In this document: positions 35,679 through 44,655 of the stretch, one piece after another
How positions within the stretch are numbered: the stretch's first letter is position 1
Layout: every line of letters starts with the position of its first letter
NCBI RefSeq assembly: GCF_031846515.1
Contig: NZ_JAVRHO010000005.1
Location: 124,001 to 188,000 of the forward strand
Reading direction: 5' to 3'
Source of the DNA: Autumnicola lenta
GTDB taxonomy: Bacteria; Bacteroidota; Bacteroidia; Flavobacteriales; Flavobacteriaceae
DNA length: 64,000 nucleotides
The notes under the pieces: model-generated
Databases searched by the model: none
Told to the model about the DNA's origin: nothing
The model's input: only the letters and a program-made list of their open reading frames with translations
Made by a program: the position numbers and the translations under genes

Positions 35679-35715
35679 GAATTTTGTTCTAAAGCGATGT
35701 TTGGTAACTAATAAA

Positions 35716-36009
35716 CTATTTTAGAAATTTTTTCAAATCCCTGCTACCGTGAAGCACACGAACTATTCTTATATGATTATTAAAAACCCTGTAAAAGACA
35801 ATATGAGAAACATAGGGAAAACTAAAAAGTCCCTCCTTAATTTCATCACGCTTTTTACCAATGTGTGGATTTTTTAGAAGGAATTCAAAATGAGTTCTCA
35901 AACCGATCAGATATTCCAGAGCCTGATCTTCACCAAACTTGTCAGCACCAAAATCATATATATCATCAATATCTTCATGGGATTTTTGAGATAGGATGTA
36001 TTGATCCAT
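35716..36009 (-). CDS. parE: ParE/RelE family toxin
   Basis: Type II toxin of 97 residues with the ParE pattern: YILSQKSHEDIDDIYDFGAD, then LKNPHIGKKRDEIKEGLFSF, YVSHIVFYRVFNNHIRIVRV and LHGSRD. ParE toxins act on DNA gyrase. It begins on the last base of the antitoxin stop (1-nt overlap), the normal antitoxin-first order. It appears intact, unlike the nearby AbiE genes. Confidence 0.88.
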   Translation of the reverse strand: MDQYILSQKSHEDIDDIYDFGADKFGEDQALEYLIGLRTHFEFLLKNPHIGKKRDEIKEGLFSFPYVSHIVFYRVFNNHIRIVRVLHGSRDLKKFLK

Positions 36010-36233
36010 TAAGACTTCCTTTTGGATTCAATAATCTGGTCCATGGTCATTGAACTGTCCGGGCCATCCCAGCCAAGCTCGATTTCTTTTCTAAGATCCT
36101 GGATTACTTTTTCCCGGTAAATACCGTGAAGCCTTAAAGCGTCCCTAATGACTTCGCTATTATTCTGATATTCCCCGGAAGCAACCTGCTTGGAAATATA
36201 CTCTTCTTGTTTTTTAGTGAAACTTATATTCAT
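36009..36233 (-). CDS. parD: ParD family antitoxin
   Basis: Antitoxin of 74 residues of the CC2985/ParD type. The N-terminal ribbon-helix-helix (NISFTKKQEEYISKQVASGE, then NNSEVIRDALR) binds DNA, and the acidic C-terminal tail wraps the toxin. The pair is probably autoregulated through the palindrome at 36251-36277. Confidence 0.88.
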   Translation of the reverse strand: MNISFTKKQEEYISKQVASGEYQNNSEVIRDALRLHGIYREKVIQDLRKEIELGWDGPDSSMTMDQIIESKRKS

Positions 36234-36250
36234 AGTTTAAAAATACTGAA

Positions 36251-36277
36251 ATATCTATAAATAGTAAATATAGATAT
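36251..36277. promoter_or_regulatory. Palindrome upstream of parDE, likely operator
   Basis: ATATCTAT (36251-36258) and ATAGATAT (36270-36277) form an 8-bp inverted repeat with 11-base spacer, 17 bases upstream of the parD start, where a ribbon-helix-helix antitoxin would bind. Confidence 0.55.
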
Positions 36278-36418
36278 GAATTAACTTTTCACTCTTGACA
36301 CTAAAAAATAGTTTTACCATTTCTTATCTGGTTTTAAAAAGTTCTTCAGAAAATTGTCTGGATTGGCACTTAAGATATATTTATTATGACAATATCAGTT
36401 TTTCCATTCTCATTCCTT

Positions 36419-37789
36419 TTACTTTTCAAACTGGACCCAGTCTATTTCAACTCCTTCACCACTTGTAAGCTCCACTAACAAATCCTGCACAGCTGTTACC
36501 TCTGCTTTTACCGGCGCTGTGAAAACGTCCCAATTTCCGCCTTTTTGAATGGTAACTTGAGAAATCTCCTGGTTGTCCTGACCTGCCAATTTTAGAGCTA
36601 TAGTACCCCCAGTTAAAGATCTTGCTCTTATTTTTACATTTTTGGGACTTTCTGTATCATAATCCACCTGATTATATCTTACCCAGGCATCAGGTTTATT
36701 TAATACCATTTTCCATCCCTGAAAAGGATCAAGCCTGTCTAAAAAAACTGCAGCAGCTCCAATGTTGCTTTTATTGCTATACCGGTCAATCTGAATTTGA
36801 GCAGTGCTTGATGTAATTCCAACGCCACGATGCGTGGGAATAACTGTTTTAATGTTTCCGTTTTCCTCAAAAAATAAACTATCGGCACGAATGGAGCGGT
36901 TTTTGTCAAAATCGGGCGAAAGGTCATTATCGTGATAAAATAGGTACCACTGATTTTCATATTTAACAATTGAATGGTGATTGGTCCAGGTGCCTGAAGG
37001 GGATTCATTCATAATGACACCTTTGTGTGTAAAAGGTCCCATTGGGTTATCGGAAATTCCGTACTCAAGTCTTTCGGTATTATTTGCAACGTGAGGATAA
37101 GTCATATAGTAAATACCGTTTCGTTCAAAAACAAAAGGCCCTTCAATATGTCCTTTCTGAGGGATTTCACTGAATGTTTTTATTTCTGAATTTAGGTCCA
37201 GCATATTTTCCTTCAATTTTGCACCATAAATTTTACCACGAGACCAGTATAAATAAGCCTGGCCATCTTTATCTATAAAAATATTCGGATCTATTCCTTC
37301 TACACCTTTAATATGGCTTGGCTGTGGTTTATAGGGTCCTTCAGGTTTATCGGCAATCGCTACGCCAATAGAAAAACCGCTTTCCCCATCTCCGGCGCCT
37401 CTTATCCTCGTGGGAAAATAGAAGTAATATTGGCCATTTTTCGCTATCGCATCCGGCGCCCACATACTGTATGCTTCAGGATCTGCCCAAGGGACATCTT
37501 TTTGATCCAGAATTTTTCCATGGTCTGTCCATTCGGTAAGATTTTCCGAAGAAAAAACGTGGTAATCGGCCATATTGAACCACTCTGCACGGCCTTCACC
37601 TTCCGGAGGTACAATATCATGGGAAGGAAATACATATAACTTGCCGTCAAAAACTCTTGCCGTAGGATCTGCCGTAAATTGGTCCATTATCAGCGGGTTT
37701 TGTGCAAAAGTATTAATGGTTAGAAAAAAGATTAACAGGTTTGCAGATTTCGTTTTTGCTATTTTCCTCTTCAAAGTTTTGTAGTTCAT
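36419..37789 (-). CDS. GH43 beta-xylosidase/arabinofuranosidase with CBM6-like domain
   Basis: Protein of 456 residues with a signal peptide (to TINTFAQ). The five-bladed propeller (about 30-325) shows the catalytic Asp in DPTARVFDGKLYVFPSHD, the middle Asp in EGIDPNIFIDKDGQAYLYW and the acid Glu in HIEGPFVFERNGIYYMTYP. Residues 335-456 look like a family 6 carbohydrate-binding module (DRLDPFQGWKMVLNKPDAWV and the terminal EIDWVQFEK). Arabinoxylan side chains or xylo-oligosaccharides are likely substrates. It lies 52 nt downstream of the GH97 gene and probably shares its transcript. Confidence 0.9.
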   Translation of the reverse strand: MNYKTLKRKIAKTKSANLLIFFLTINTFAQNPLIMDQFTADPTARVFDGKLYVFPSHDIVPPEGEGRAEWFNMADYHVFSSENLTEWTDHGKILDQKDVPWADPEAYSMWAPDAIAKNGQYYFYFPTRIRGAGDGESGFSIGVAIADKPEGPYKPQPSHIKGVEGIDPNIFIDKDGQAYLYWSRGKIYGAKLKENMLDLNSEIKTFSEIPQKGHIEGPFVFERNGIYYMTYPHVANNTERLEYGISDNPMGPFTHKGVIMNESPSGTWTNHHSIVKYENQWYLFYHDNDLSPDFDKNRSIRADSLFFEENGNIKTVIPTHRGVGITSSTAQIQIDRYSNKSNIGAAAVFLDRLDPFQGWKMVLNKPDAWVRYNQVDYDTESPKNVKIRARSLTGGTIALKLAGQDNQEISQVTIQKGGNWDVFTAPVKAEVTAVQDLLVELTSGEGVEIDWVQFEK

Positions 37790-37841
37790 CTTAATTGTTT
37801 TTTATTTTAAGCACTAAGGACCAGTGGACCAGTAGATACAT

Positions 37842-39776
37842 TTAATTTGTAATTACAAATCCACCTTGAGGCTGCATGGTTACTTCAAACTTTCCGTTTT
37901 TTGGTTTTATTTCCTTCTTTTCAGATTTCCCTTTTCTGAAGTCATTTATGATACTGAAGTTAGTTCCTCCTAGTTCCGGAAGGAAAAAACTCACTTTCTT
38001 AGGTTCTTCCGAGGCATTGATGCCCGCTATGTACCATTGCTCCTCGTGCCTTCTTGCCAATACACTGTACTCCCCGGGATATCCATCAATAAAAATTGTT
38101 TCGTCCCAGGTTGTAGGTATGTTTTTCATGAATTCTATTGCAAACTCCGGGGCATCTTTCAAATTATTAGGCGTCAACGCAAAGAATTGTACCGGCGTCT
38201 GAAATAAAACCGCAGTCGCCAGTTGAAAGGCATCAGAGGTTTTCCTAAAATTCCCGCCATCATTGCTTCGGTTATATCTTTCGTTTAAAACAGTACCTCC
38301 AAAATCCATACTTCCTACAGTATTTCTTATAAAAGGATGAATTGCAGCGCTTCGGGCTTCCTGCTCGTTTGCGTACTGACTAAACATGAGGTTTTCTGAA
38401 GCAAGAACTGCTTCAGTACTTATAAAATTCGGGTACATTACCTCCCAACCCCTTGGGATTGTGGCGCCATGAAAAATCATCATTAATCCGTGATCATTGG
38501 CATCAGACATGATATCCTCATAAAGCTGAATGGTTTCTTGTTTATCACCACCCATAAAATCGACTTTTAAGCCTTTTACACCATTTTCCTGCAACCACTG
38601 CATTTCCTTTTTTCGGGAAATAGCCCTGTGCATTTTATTTCTTGGCGTCATAGGAGCATCATTAGCAACTCCGTTAGAATTATACCATAGAAAAACATCG
38701 ACATTTTTGCTCCTGGCATATTCAATTAGATCCTCCATTTTATCGTACCCAATATTTTGATCCCAAAGTGCATCAATAAGAATATATTCATAGCCCATTT
38801 CTGCAGCAAAATCTATATAAGTCACCTGGTCATCGTAATTCATACTTTGATCCTGCCACATAATCCAACTCCAAACTCCGCGGCCATATTTATAATCTTC
38901 AGAAGCTTTATAAAGCGGCTCCACCACATCAAAAGGAATGGTGGTTTCTACTATTGGCTGAAGGGTTTCTCCCAGAGTAATTGTACGCCACGGAGTACTA
39001 AACGGAAGGGAAATTGCAGCACCGGTACTTCCGAAGCTGTTAAGTTCTGTACTCTCAGGAAAAGAAATTGTGAATTCTCCTTCATCATTTGGATCACTTA
39101 GATGAGAAGCAACGTAAGTACCGTCAACCCCAGTTTCAGATATTAGAACCCAATGATTTTCAGTTTTAAATAAACCAGGAAATGTGTAACCCAAATTATT
39201 AACTGAAGCAGTTTTTATATTCTGATCTAAATAATATCCCTCTTCGTAACTTGGTTTAGTACGCTGGAAACCTACCATGGATTTTGACTGAGGGGTTAGA
39301 AAACTTTTGGCCGTTTGTGGAAAATTAAATCCCGTGAATTCCTGGGTAACAACGTGAGCTACGGTATCATTATATTTAGGAATATGGTACTTAAGTGCAA
39401 TATCATTGTTGCTTACCCGGAAAACAACATCTATTTCCTGACCTTTTTTGTTAGAAAATGTGGTAATTAGCTCCTCTGCCTTATAGTTAATTTCAGACTG
39501 CTTAAGCTTTGAAGATTTGTACGTCTTCTCCACCAAATTGGTTTCACTACTTTTGAAACTTACTCCTTCGGAATAGTCAGTAATATTCGTTTTCAGTCCT
39601 AAAGGAGATTTTTCCAGCACAACTTCATTATTATATAAAACTGAATAGACTGGTTTTCCTGATTCAAGATAAACTTCCAGTTTAAGGGCTTCATTGGGGC
39701 TGTTTATCGTAGCTTCTTGGGCCACTGTGAAGTTAAATGTGACTACCAGGGCAATAAGAAAAATTAGATTTTTCAT
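37842..39776 (-). CDS. GH97 glycoside hydrolase, retaining type
   Basis: Protein of 644 residues with a signal peptide (to TVAQ). The N-terminal beta-sandwich (about 25-270) holds LKLEVYLESGKPVYSVLYNN; a TIM barrel follows (YEYILIDALWDQNIGYDKME, DVFLWYNSNGV), then a C-terminal beta domain. In the barrel, GVKGLKVDFMGGD places an Asp where retaining GH97 enzymes such as the Bacteroides alpha-galactosidase carry their nucleophile; inverting SusB-type enzymes use Glu elsewhere. Alpha-galactosidase-like activity is the best guess. It is the first gene of the GH97-GH43 pair. Confidence 0.88.
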   Translation of the reverse strand: MKNLIFLIALVVTFNFTVAQEATINSPNEALKLEVYLESGKPVYSVLYNNEVVLEKSPLGLKTNITDYSEGVSFKSSETNLVEKTYKSSKLKQSEINYKAEELITTFSNKKGQEIDVVFRVSNNDIALKYHIPKYNDTVAHVVTQEFTGFNFPQTAKSFLTPQSKSMVGFQRTKPSYEEGYYLDQNIKTASVNNLGYTFPGLFKTENHWVLISETGVDGTYVASHLSDPNDEGEFTISFPESTELNSFGSTGAAISLPFSTPWRTITLGETLQPIVETTIPFDVVEPLYKASEDYKYGRGVWSWIMWQDQSMNYDDQVTYIDFAAEMGYEYILIDALWDQNIGYDKMEDLIEYARSKNVDVFLWYNSNGVANDAPMTPRNKMHRAISRKKEMQWLQENGVKGLKVDFMGGDKQETIQLYEDIMSDANDHGLMMIFHGATIPRGWEVMYPNFISTEAVLASENLMFSQYANEQEARSAAIHPFIRNTVGSMDFGGTVLNERYNRSNDGGNFRKTSDAFQLATAVLFQTPVQFFALTPNNLKDAPEFAIEFMKNIPTTWDETIFIDGYPGEYSVLARRHEEQWYIAGINASEEPKKVSFFLPELGGTNFSIINDFRKGKSEKKEIKPKNGKFEVTMQPQGGFVITN

Positions 39777-40129
39777 TCTACAATTTCAAAGTGTGGATTA
39801 TTTTACTGACGCTAATTTAATAATTTTCAGCCACCCCTCTCTTTAACTTCCAAAGAACAACCTGGAGAATTATTTTGCTTTTTCAAAAAGCAGTTACAAT
39901 TCTTTTACCTGTGTTACATTGGGAGACAAATTGGTCACTGATGATCAAAAAAAAATGATTTAAAATTATTCAGTTTTTTCAAAGGGTTAGACACAAAAAA
40001 TTAGCGGAAAGAAACTATGAAAATTCAAAAGCTCTACTGAAAACAAGAATTAACAAACATTGAGATTTCAGATTTATTTATTTTGAACCATTCAAATTAT
40101 CTTGAGAATTAACTCTTAAAAACCTGAAG
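39777..40129. other. Intergenic region between GH97 and a porin-like pseudogene
   Basis: No gene is seen. A minus-strand TAAATTAG at 39812-39819 resembles the -7 element and could serve the GH97 gene. No dispersed motif copy is visible here. Confidence 0.35.
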
Positions 40130-40590
40130 ATGTTGAAATCCTTTTCACCGATCCTTTCTATTCTTTTTTTTGGTAGTTTTTCCCATTCTTCCATTCAGGC
40201 GCAGAAATCTCCTGAAGTAGATATTGATGGAGCATTACGTTTTAATTATAACCTCTCTTCATGGAAACCTGAACAAAAACCCGGGGAGGTGATTTTGGCT
40301 ATAACATTTTCATAATCAATGCCGTGGCTGCTTATAGAGGAATTTACGTCAACCATTCCCAACAGAAAAAGTAGCTTTCCGGTTCCTACGGTGACCTTTA
40401 TATTTTTTCCTCCCATGAGTTACGCGAAAAAAACGTGTTCTCCTTCATAAAGAATTGAAATAACCGGCAATAGAATAAAGAACGCCAGTTTAAATTTAGG
40501 TATGTCGCTTATTCCAAACATTATCTCTCCCCCTATTATCTGAAAGGTGCAAATTTGGAATTACCGTTTTTCATAAGGAAAGATTAAAGA
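40130..40590 (+). pseudogene. Remnant of a secreted porin-like outer-membrane protein
   Basis: It begins with a good signal peptide (MLKSFSPILSILFFGSFSHS) and IDGALRFNYNLSSWKPEQK. A frameshift near 40290 moves the continuation GGDFGYNIFIINAVAAYRGI to the next frame, which soon stops. Further decayed fragments (for example RYVAYSKHYLSPYY) are scattered to about 40590. The recognisable family is a set of flavobacterial outer-membrane barrel proteins with the same N-terminus; gene identity is by memory of the pattern. It is not functional as read. Confidence 0.7.
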
Positions 40591-40720
40591 CTCACATGAA
40601 CATTCTAAAATATGGACTGATATCTTAAATTTATTGATTTTTATTTACAAATGAATCAAAAGCATTTCGATCTCTATCTGTTTCTGTTATCTTTAGCTGT
40701 AAACTGAAATCAGGAATTGA

Positions 40721-41791
40721 ATGTCTATATTATTTTCACCTTTTACAATTAAAGAAATTGAATTCAAAAACCGAATTACCGTATCTCCTATGTGCATGTA
40801 CAGCAGTAAAGACGGCTTTTCCAACAACTGGCACATGGTACACCTTGGAAGCCGTGCAGTAGGTGGCGCCGGACTCATTTTTACTGAAGCTGTTGCGGTC
40901 TCTCCAGAAGGCCGTATTACTCCGCACGACCTGGGAATTTGGAAAGATGAGCATATCAATGGATTAAAAGAAATCGTGGAGTTTGTCGAATCTCAGGGAG
41001 CAGTTATTGGCACCCAACTTGCCCACGCAGGTCGTAAAGCGAGCACAACGCCACCCTGGGAAGGAGGCGCCCTTCTGGACAATAAATCCGGTGGCTGGGA
41101 TACCCTCGCTCCCAGCCCGGTTCCGTTTATAAATAATAATCCGTTACCAAAGGAGCTGGATGAAACCGGAATTAAAAAGGTGATAACCGATTTTAAGTCT
41201 GCGGCAAAACGAGCTGTAAAAGCAGGATTTAAAGTAGTAGAAATCCATGCTGCTCATGGATATTTACTGCACCAGTTTCTGTCGCCCATAAGCAATCATA
41301 GAAATGACAATTATGGAGGAGATTTTGAAAACCGAATCCGTTTACTTCTGGAAGTTCTGGAGGCTGTAAAAGAAGAATGGCCGGCAGATTTGCCAATTTT
41401 CGTCCGTATTTCTGCAACAGACTGGGTCGAAGGGGGATGGAACGAGGAAGAATCGGTAAAACTGGCTAAAATTTTAAAAGAAAAAGGCGTGGATCTTATA
41501 GATTGTTCTTCGGGAGGGATGGTTCCTCATGCAAAAATCCCGGTGGAAAAAGGATACCAGGTACAATTTTCAGAAAAAATTAAAACCGAAGCAGATATTG
41601 CTACCGGAGCAGTAGGATTAATCACAAATGCTGAAGAGGCAGAGAAAATCCTTACCCACGATCAGGCTGATCTTATATTTATGGCACGGGAATTCCTCCG
41701 GGAGCCTTATTTTCCGCTAAAAGCTGCCAGAACACTGGGAACCGATGTTCCCTGGCCTCCTCAATATGACCGTGCAAAACCGAGGGGATAA
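40721..41791 (+). CDS. NADH:flavin oxidoreductase, old yellow enzyme (YqjM/NamA type)
   Basis: FMN-dependent ene-reductase of 356 residues with a TIM barrel. The YqjM-type cysteine is in VSPMCMYSS (near residue 26), IGTQLAHAGRKAS and IHAAHGYLLHQFLSP carry the substrate-binding His residues, and FMAREFLREPYFPL is the C-terminal phosphate-binding region. It reduces activated C=C bonds with NAD(P)H; the natural substrate is unknown, a stress or xenobiotic role being usual. Confidence 0.92.
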   Translation: MSILFSPFTIKEIEFKNRITVSPMCMYSSKDGFSNNWHMVHLGSRAVGGAGLIFTEAVAVSPEGRITPHDLGIWKDEHINGLKEIVEFVESQGAVIGTQLAHAGRKASTTPPWEGGALLDNKSGGWDTLAPSPVPFINNNPLPKELDETGIKKVITDFKSAAKRAVKAGFKVVEIHAAHGYLLHQFLSPISNHRNDNYGGDFENRIRLLLEVLEAVKEEWPADLPIFVRISATDWVEGGWNEEESVKLAKILKEKGVDLIDCSSGGMVPHAKIPVEKGYQVQFSEKIKTEADIATGAVGLITNAEEAEKILTHDQADLIFMAREFLREPYFPLKAARTLGTDVPWPPQYDRAKPRG

Positions 41792-41836
41792 AATTCAATT
41801 AAATATATTTCAAATATTACAAAGACTTAGATTCTA

Positions 41837-42541
41837 ATGAAAAAACGACTGTTTTCTACATTTATCCTACTGCTAATCGGTTTTAACCTTTTTGCACAAA
41901 AAGAAGAATATAAGGAACTTATGAGTCAGGATTGGGCGAATTTAAAAAAGTATCGGGACGCCAATAAGAGCATTATCGAAAATGGCAATTATCCCCAGGT
42001 AGTTTTTATGGGGAATTCCATTACCGAAGGTTGGGTAAGAATGCATCCGGATTTCTTTTCTGATAACAACTTCGTCGGAAGGGGAATTAGCGGGCAAACC
42101 ACTCCGCAAATGCTTATCCGTTTTATGCCAGATGTTGTGGAACTTAAGCCAAAAGCGGTCGTTATCCTCGCCGGAACTAATGATATAGCCGGCAATACAG
42201 GATTTTCTTCAGTAAAAATGATTACAGACAACATAAAAGCCATGGCCCAGCTCGCCGAAGCCAACGGAATAAAAGTAATCCTGAGTTCTATCCTTCCCGT
42301 GTATGATTATCCCTGGCGCCCGGGTCTCGAACCGGTATCGAAAATTGCCAAAATTAACGAGTGGCTCGAAAATTACGCCCGGCAAAACGGACACGTTTAT
42401 CTGGACTATTTCTCTGCACTAAAGAACGAAAAAGAAGGCATGAAAGTGGAATATGCTGAAGATGGCGTCCATCCCACAAGTGCCGGTTACGATGTGATGG
42501 AACCTCTGGCAAAAGAAGCAATTCAAAAAGCACTAAAATAG
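41837..42541 (+). CDS. Secreted SGNH/GDSL-family esterase
   Basis: Protein of 234 residues with a signal peptide (to NLFAQ). The four family blocks are clear: VVFMGNSITEGW (nucleophile Ser), GRGISGQTTPQML (Gly), LAGTNDIAGN (Asn) and DGVHPTSAGYDVM (Asp and His). It is like platelet-activating-factor acetylhydrolase-type or carbohydrate esterases of Bacteroidota. Substrate is not determinable; removal of acetyl groups from sugars is plausible. It lies 45 nt after the old yellow enzyme gene. Confidence 0.9.
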   Translation: MKKRLFSTFILLLIGFNLFAQKEEYKELMSQDWANLKKYRDANKSIIENGNYPQVVFMGNSITEGWVRMHPDFFSDNNFVGRGISGQTTPQMLIRFMPDVVELKPKAVVILAGTNDIAGNTGFSSVKMITDNIKAMAQLAEANGIKVILSSILPVYDYPWRPGLEPVSKIAKINEWLENYARQNGHVYLDYFSALKNEKEGMKVEYAEDGVHPTSAGYDVMEPLAKEAIQKALK

Positions 42542-42640
42542 ACAGAAGCTCCCCAAGGATCATTTTCGGCACGAAATCTGAAGGAAATAATCCTGAAAAC
42601 GGCTATCTTGCCGCACCCAAACCACAAATTAATTTTATTT

Positions 42641-43654
42641 ATGAAAAAAATATTTTTTCTGGCGCTTACAGTTAACTTTCTTGCCTGCGGTACGCAACCC
42701 AGGAATGTGGAAAACGTAAACCCCATAGAATATGCAAACACAATAACTGCTGAAGAGTTAAAAGAACATCTTTACACCTTCGCCAGCGACGACTTTGAAG
42801 GCCGTGAAACCGGTGAACCGGGACAGAAAAAAGCTGCCGAATATCTTAAAAATGAGTATCAGAAACTGAATATTCCAGCACCAATGGGAGACGATGATTA
42901 CTACCAGGAAGTGCCTTCCAGCGTCTTTCGTGGTGATATTAAAGATTCCGAAAACGTAGTTGCTTATTTCAAAGGCAGTGAAAAATCTGATGAGCTTTTG
43001 GTAATTTCTTCACATTATGACCATGTGGGAATGGATGACGAAGGAAATGTTTTTAATGGTGCCGACGACGATGGATCCGGGACAGTGGGTATTCTTGAAA
43101 TTGCAGAAGCTTTTGCTAAAGCCAAAGAAGACGGCTACACTCCAAAACGATCTATTCTTTTTCTGAATGTAACCGGTGAAGAAAAAGGGCTGGTAGGATC
43201 AAAATTTTATACAGATAATCCAATTTATCCTTTAGAAAACACTGTTGCTAACCTTAACATAGATATGATTGGGAGAATAGATCCTGAACATAAAGGAAAT
43301 GACAATTATGTTTATCTTATTGGCAGCGATAAACTCAGCACAGATCTGCATAAGCTAAGTGAAGAGGTTAACGAAAAATATATGAACCTTGATCTGGATT
43401 ATACTTATAATGACGAGAATGATCCTAACCGTTTCTATTACAGAAGTGACCACTATAACTTTGCAAAAAACAATATTCCGATTATTTTCTATTTTAACGG
43501 AGTTCACGAAGATTACCATAAAATTACCGATACTCCAGACAAAATTGAGTATGATGTCCTGGCAAAACGAGCAAAACTCGTCTTCCTTACCGCATGGGAA
43601 ATTGCAAACCGTGATGAAAGGTTAGTAGTTGATAAAGCAACAGCTGCAGAATAG
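42641..43654 (+). CDS. M28 family zinc aminopeptidase lipoprotein
   Basis: Protein of 337 residues. ATG 42641 is chosen because it places the lipoprotein signal MKKIFFLALTVNFLAC at the N-terminus; an upstream in-frame start at 42608 would bury it. Metal ligands of family M28 are visible: SSHYDHVGMD (His), NGADDDGSG (bridging Asp), TGEEKGLVGS (catalytic and ligand Glu), NIDMIGR (Asp) and HEDYHKITDTPDK (His). It is probably an envelope-anchored aminopeptidase. Transcription ends at the hairpin downstream. Confidence 0.92.
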   Translation: MKKIFFLALTVNFLACGTQPRNVENVNPIEYANTITAEELKEHLYTFASDDFEGRETGEPGQKKAAEYLKNEYQKLNIPAPMGDDDYYQEVPSSVFRGDIKDSENVVAYFKGSEKSDELLVISSHYDHVGMDDEGNVFNGADDDGSGTVGILEIAEAFAKAKEDGYTPKRSILFLNVTGEEKGLVGSKFYTDNPIYPLENTVANLNIDMIGRIDPEHKGNDNYVYLIGSDKLSTDLHKLSEEVNEKYMNLDLDYTYNDENDPNRFYYRSDHYNFAKNNIPIIFYFNGVHEDYHKITDTPDKIEYDVLAKRAKLVFLTAWEIANRDERLVVDKATAAE

Positions 43655-43677
43655 TAAGCTGAAATTATAGAATATTC

Positions 43678-43704
43678 AAGCCTCACAATTGTGGGGCTTT
43701 TTTT
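43678..43704. terminator. Bidirectional terminator between M28 peptidase and pcm genes
   Basis: An 11-bp palindrome centred at 43688/43689 (AAGCCTCACAA/TTGTGGGGCTT, one G-T pair) is followed by a T-run to 43704. The genes on both sides converge on it. Confidence 0.8.
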
Positions 43705-43784
43705 ATTAAAGCTGTTTAGCGTTTGTTGTTCTTTGTTTCTATATTATGTTAACTACGAACTATAGACCATGAACTACAAACAAT

Positions 43785-44429
43785 TTAATTCTTGTCCTCC
43801 AACAGCGGCACAAACCTGAAATCTCCATACTCCTTTTTATTAAATTCGGTATCAGATTTCCTGGTAAATAAGGTCATAACCTGTACGCCTTGCCCAATTG
43901 GGATTACCATCTTCCCTCCTACTTTCAGCTGGCCCAGCAACGTTTTTGGTAAATAGGGTGCACCTGCAGTCACGATGATTTTATCAAAAGGAGCATATTC
44001 CGGCCATCCCTTGTAACCATCCCCAAAACTCAGTTGTTTTGGACGATATCCAATTTTCGCCAGGAAATTTTTCGTCTTCTTATAAAGCTCCCGCTGCCTT
44101 TCTATACTGTAAACTTTCGCACCGAGTTCGCACAAAACAGCAGTTTGATAACCACTTCCGGTTCCAATTTCCAAAACGGTATCAGTTCTGGAAACCTCAA
44201 GAAGTTCAGTTTGAAAGGCTACGGTATAAGGCTGGGAAATGGTTTGATCTGCGGCTATAGGAAAGGCTTTATCCTGATAAGCATGATCTTCAAAACTACT
44301 GTCCATAAATAAATGCCTCGGAATTTTTCCAATGGCCTCCAGCACCTTTTTATCGGTAACACCTTTTCTTTTAACGGTTTCTACCAGTTGCTGTCGCTTT
44401 CCTTTATGTCTGAAGTTATCCTTTTGCAA
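43785..44429 (-). CDS. pcm: Protein-L-isoaspartate O-methyltransferase
   Basis: SAM-dependent repair methyltransferase of 214 residues. Characteristic segments are IPRHLFMDSSFEDHAYQDKA, the PIAADQTISQPYTVAFQTEL segment, the SAM loop VLEIGTGSGYQTAVLCELGA and ILTAGAP-like IIVTAGAPYLPK. It restores isoaspartyl residues in damaged proteins. It is a single gene, convergent with the peptidase gene. Confidence 0.94.
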   Translation of the reverse strand: MQKDNFRHKGKRQQLVETVKRKGVTDKKVLEAIGKIPRHLFMDSSFEDHAYQDKAFPIAADQTISQPYTVAFQTELLEVSRTDTVLEIGTGSGYQTAVLCELGAKVYSIERQRELYKKTKNFLAKIGYRPKQLSFGDGYKGWPEYAPFDKIIVTAGAPYLPKTLLGQLKVGGKMVIPIGQGVQVMTLFTRKSDTEFNKKEYGDFRFVPLLEDKN

Positions 44430-44545
44430 AATTTAAATGTTTTGAAGTATAAAATTAGGCAAATATCGGCATTGAATACAAACAAATTACCCAGGGATTA
44501 TAACAGAATCTTTTAAAATATTTATTCTCAAAATACTATTTTTGC

Positions 44546-44642
44546 GGTAAACTGCTTCAAGGTAAGCCCACGAAGCATCAAGAAGAAATAATTTTCAATT
44601 TCGAGCCAAACCTCGGAGAATTAAAATCTCGATTATCGAGTA
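44546..44642 (+). repeat. 97-bp palindrome-rich repeat, copy 2
   Basis: Inverted partner of 31062-31159. A -7 element TATTTTTG (44537-44544) sits immediately before it, and the Gfo/Idh/MocA start codon is 13 bases after it, so this copy would be transcribed as the gene's 5' leader. The CTCGATTATCGAG palindrome is fully conserved; the two others are partly degraded. Confidence 0.75.
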
Positions 44643-44655
44643 AATCCTGAAAACT

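Noticed and set aside
33806..36418. Complete integrative element at tRNA-Ser
   Set aside because: No integrase and no duplicated tRNA 3' end were found in the window.
41393..41412. Motif-like sequence in the old yellow enzyme gene; similar ones near 41980, 42340 and 52572
   Set aside because: They fall in conserved coding sequence and are partial; in AT-rich genes such matches may be chance.
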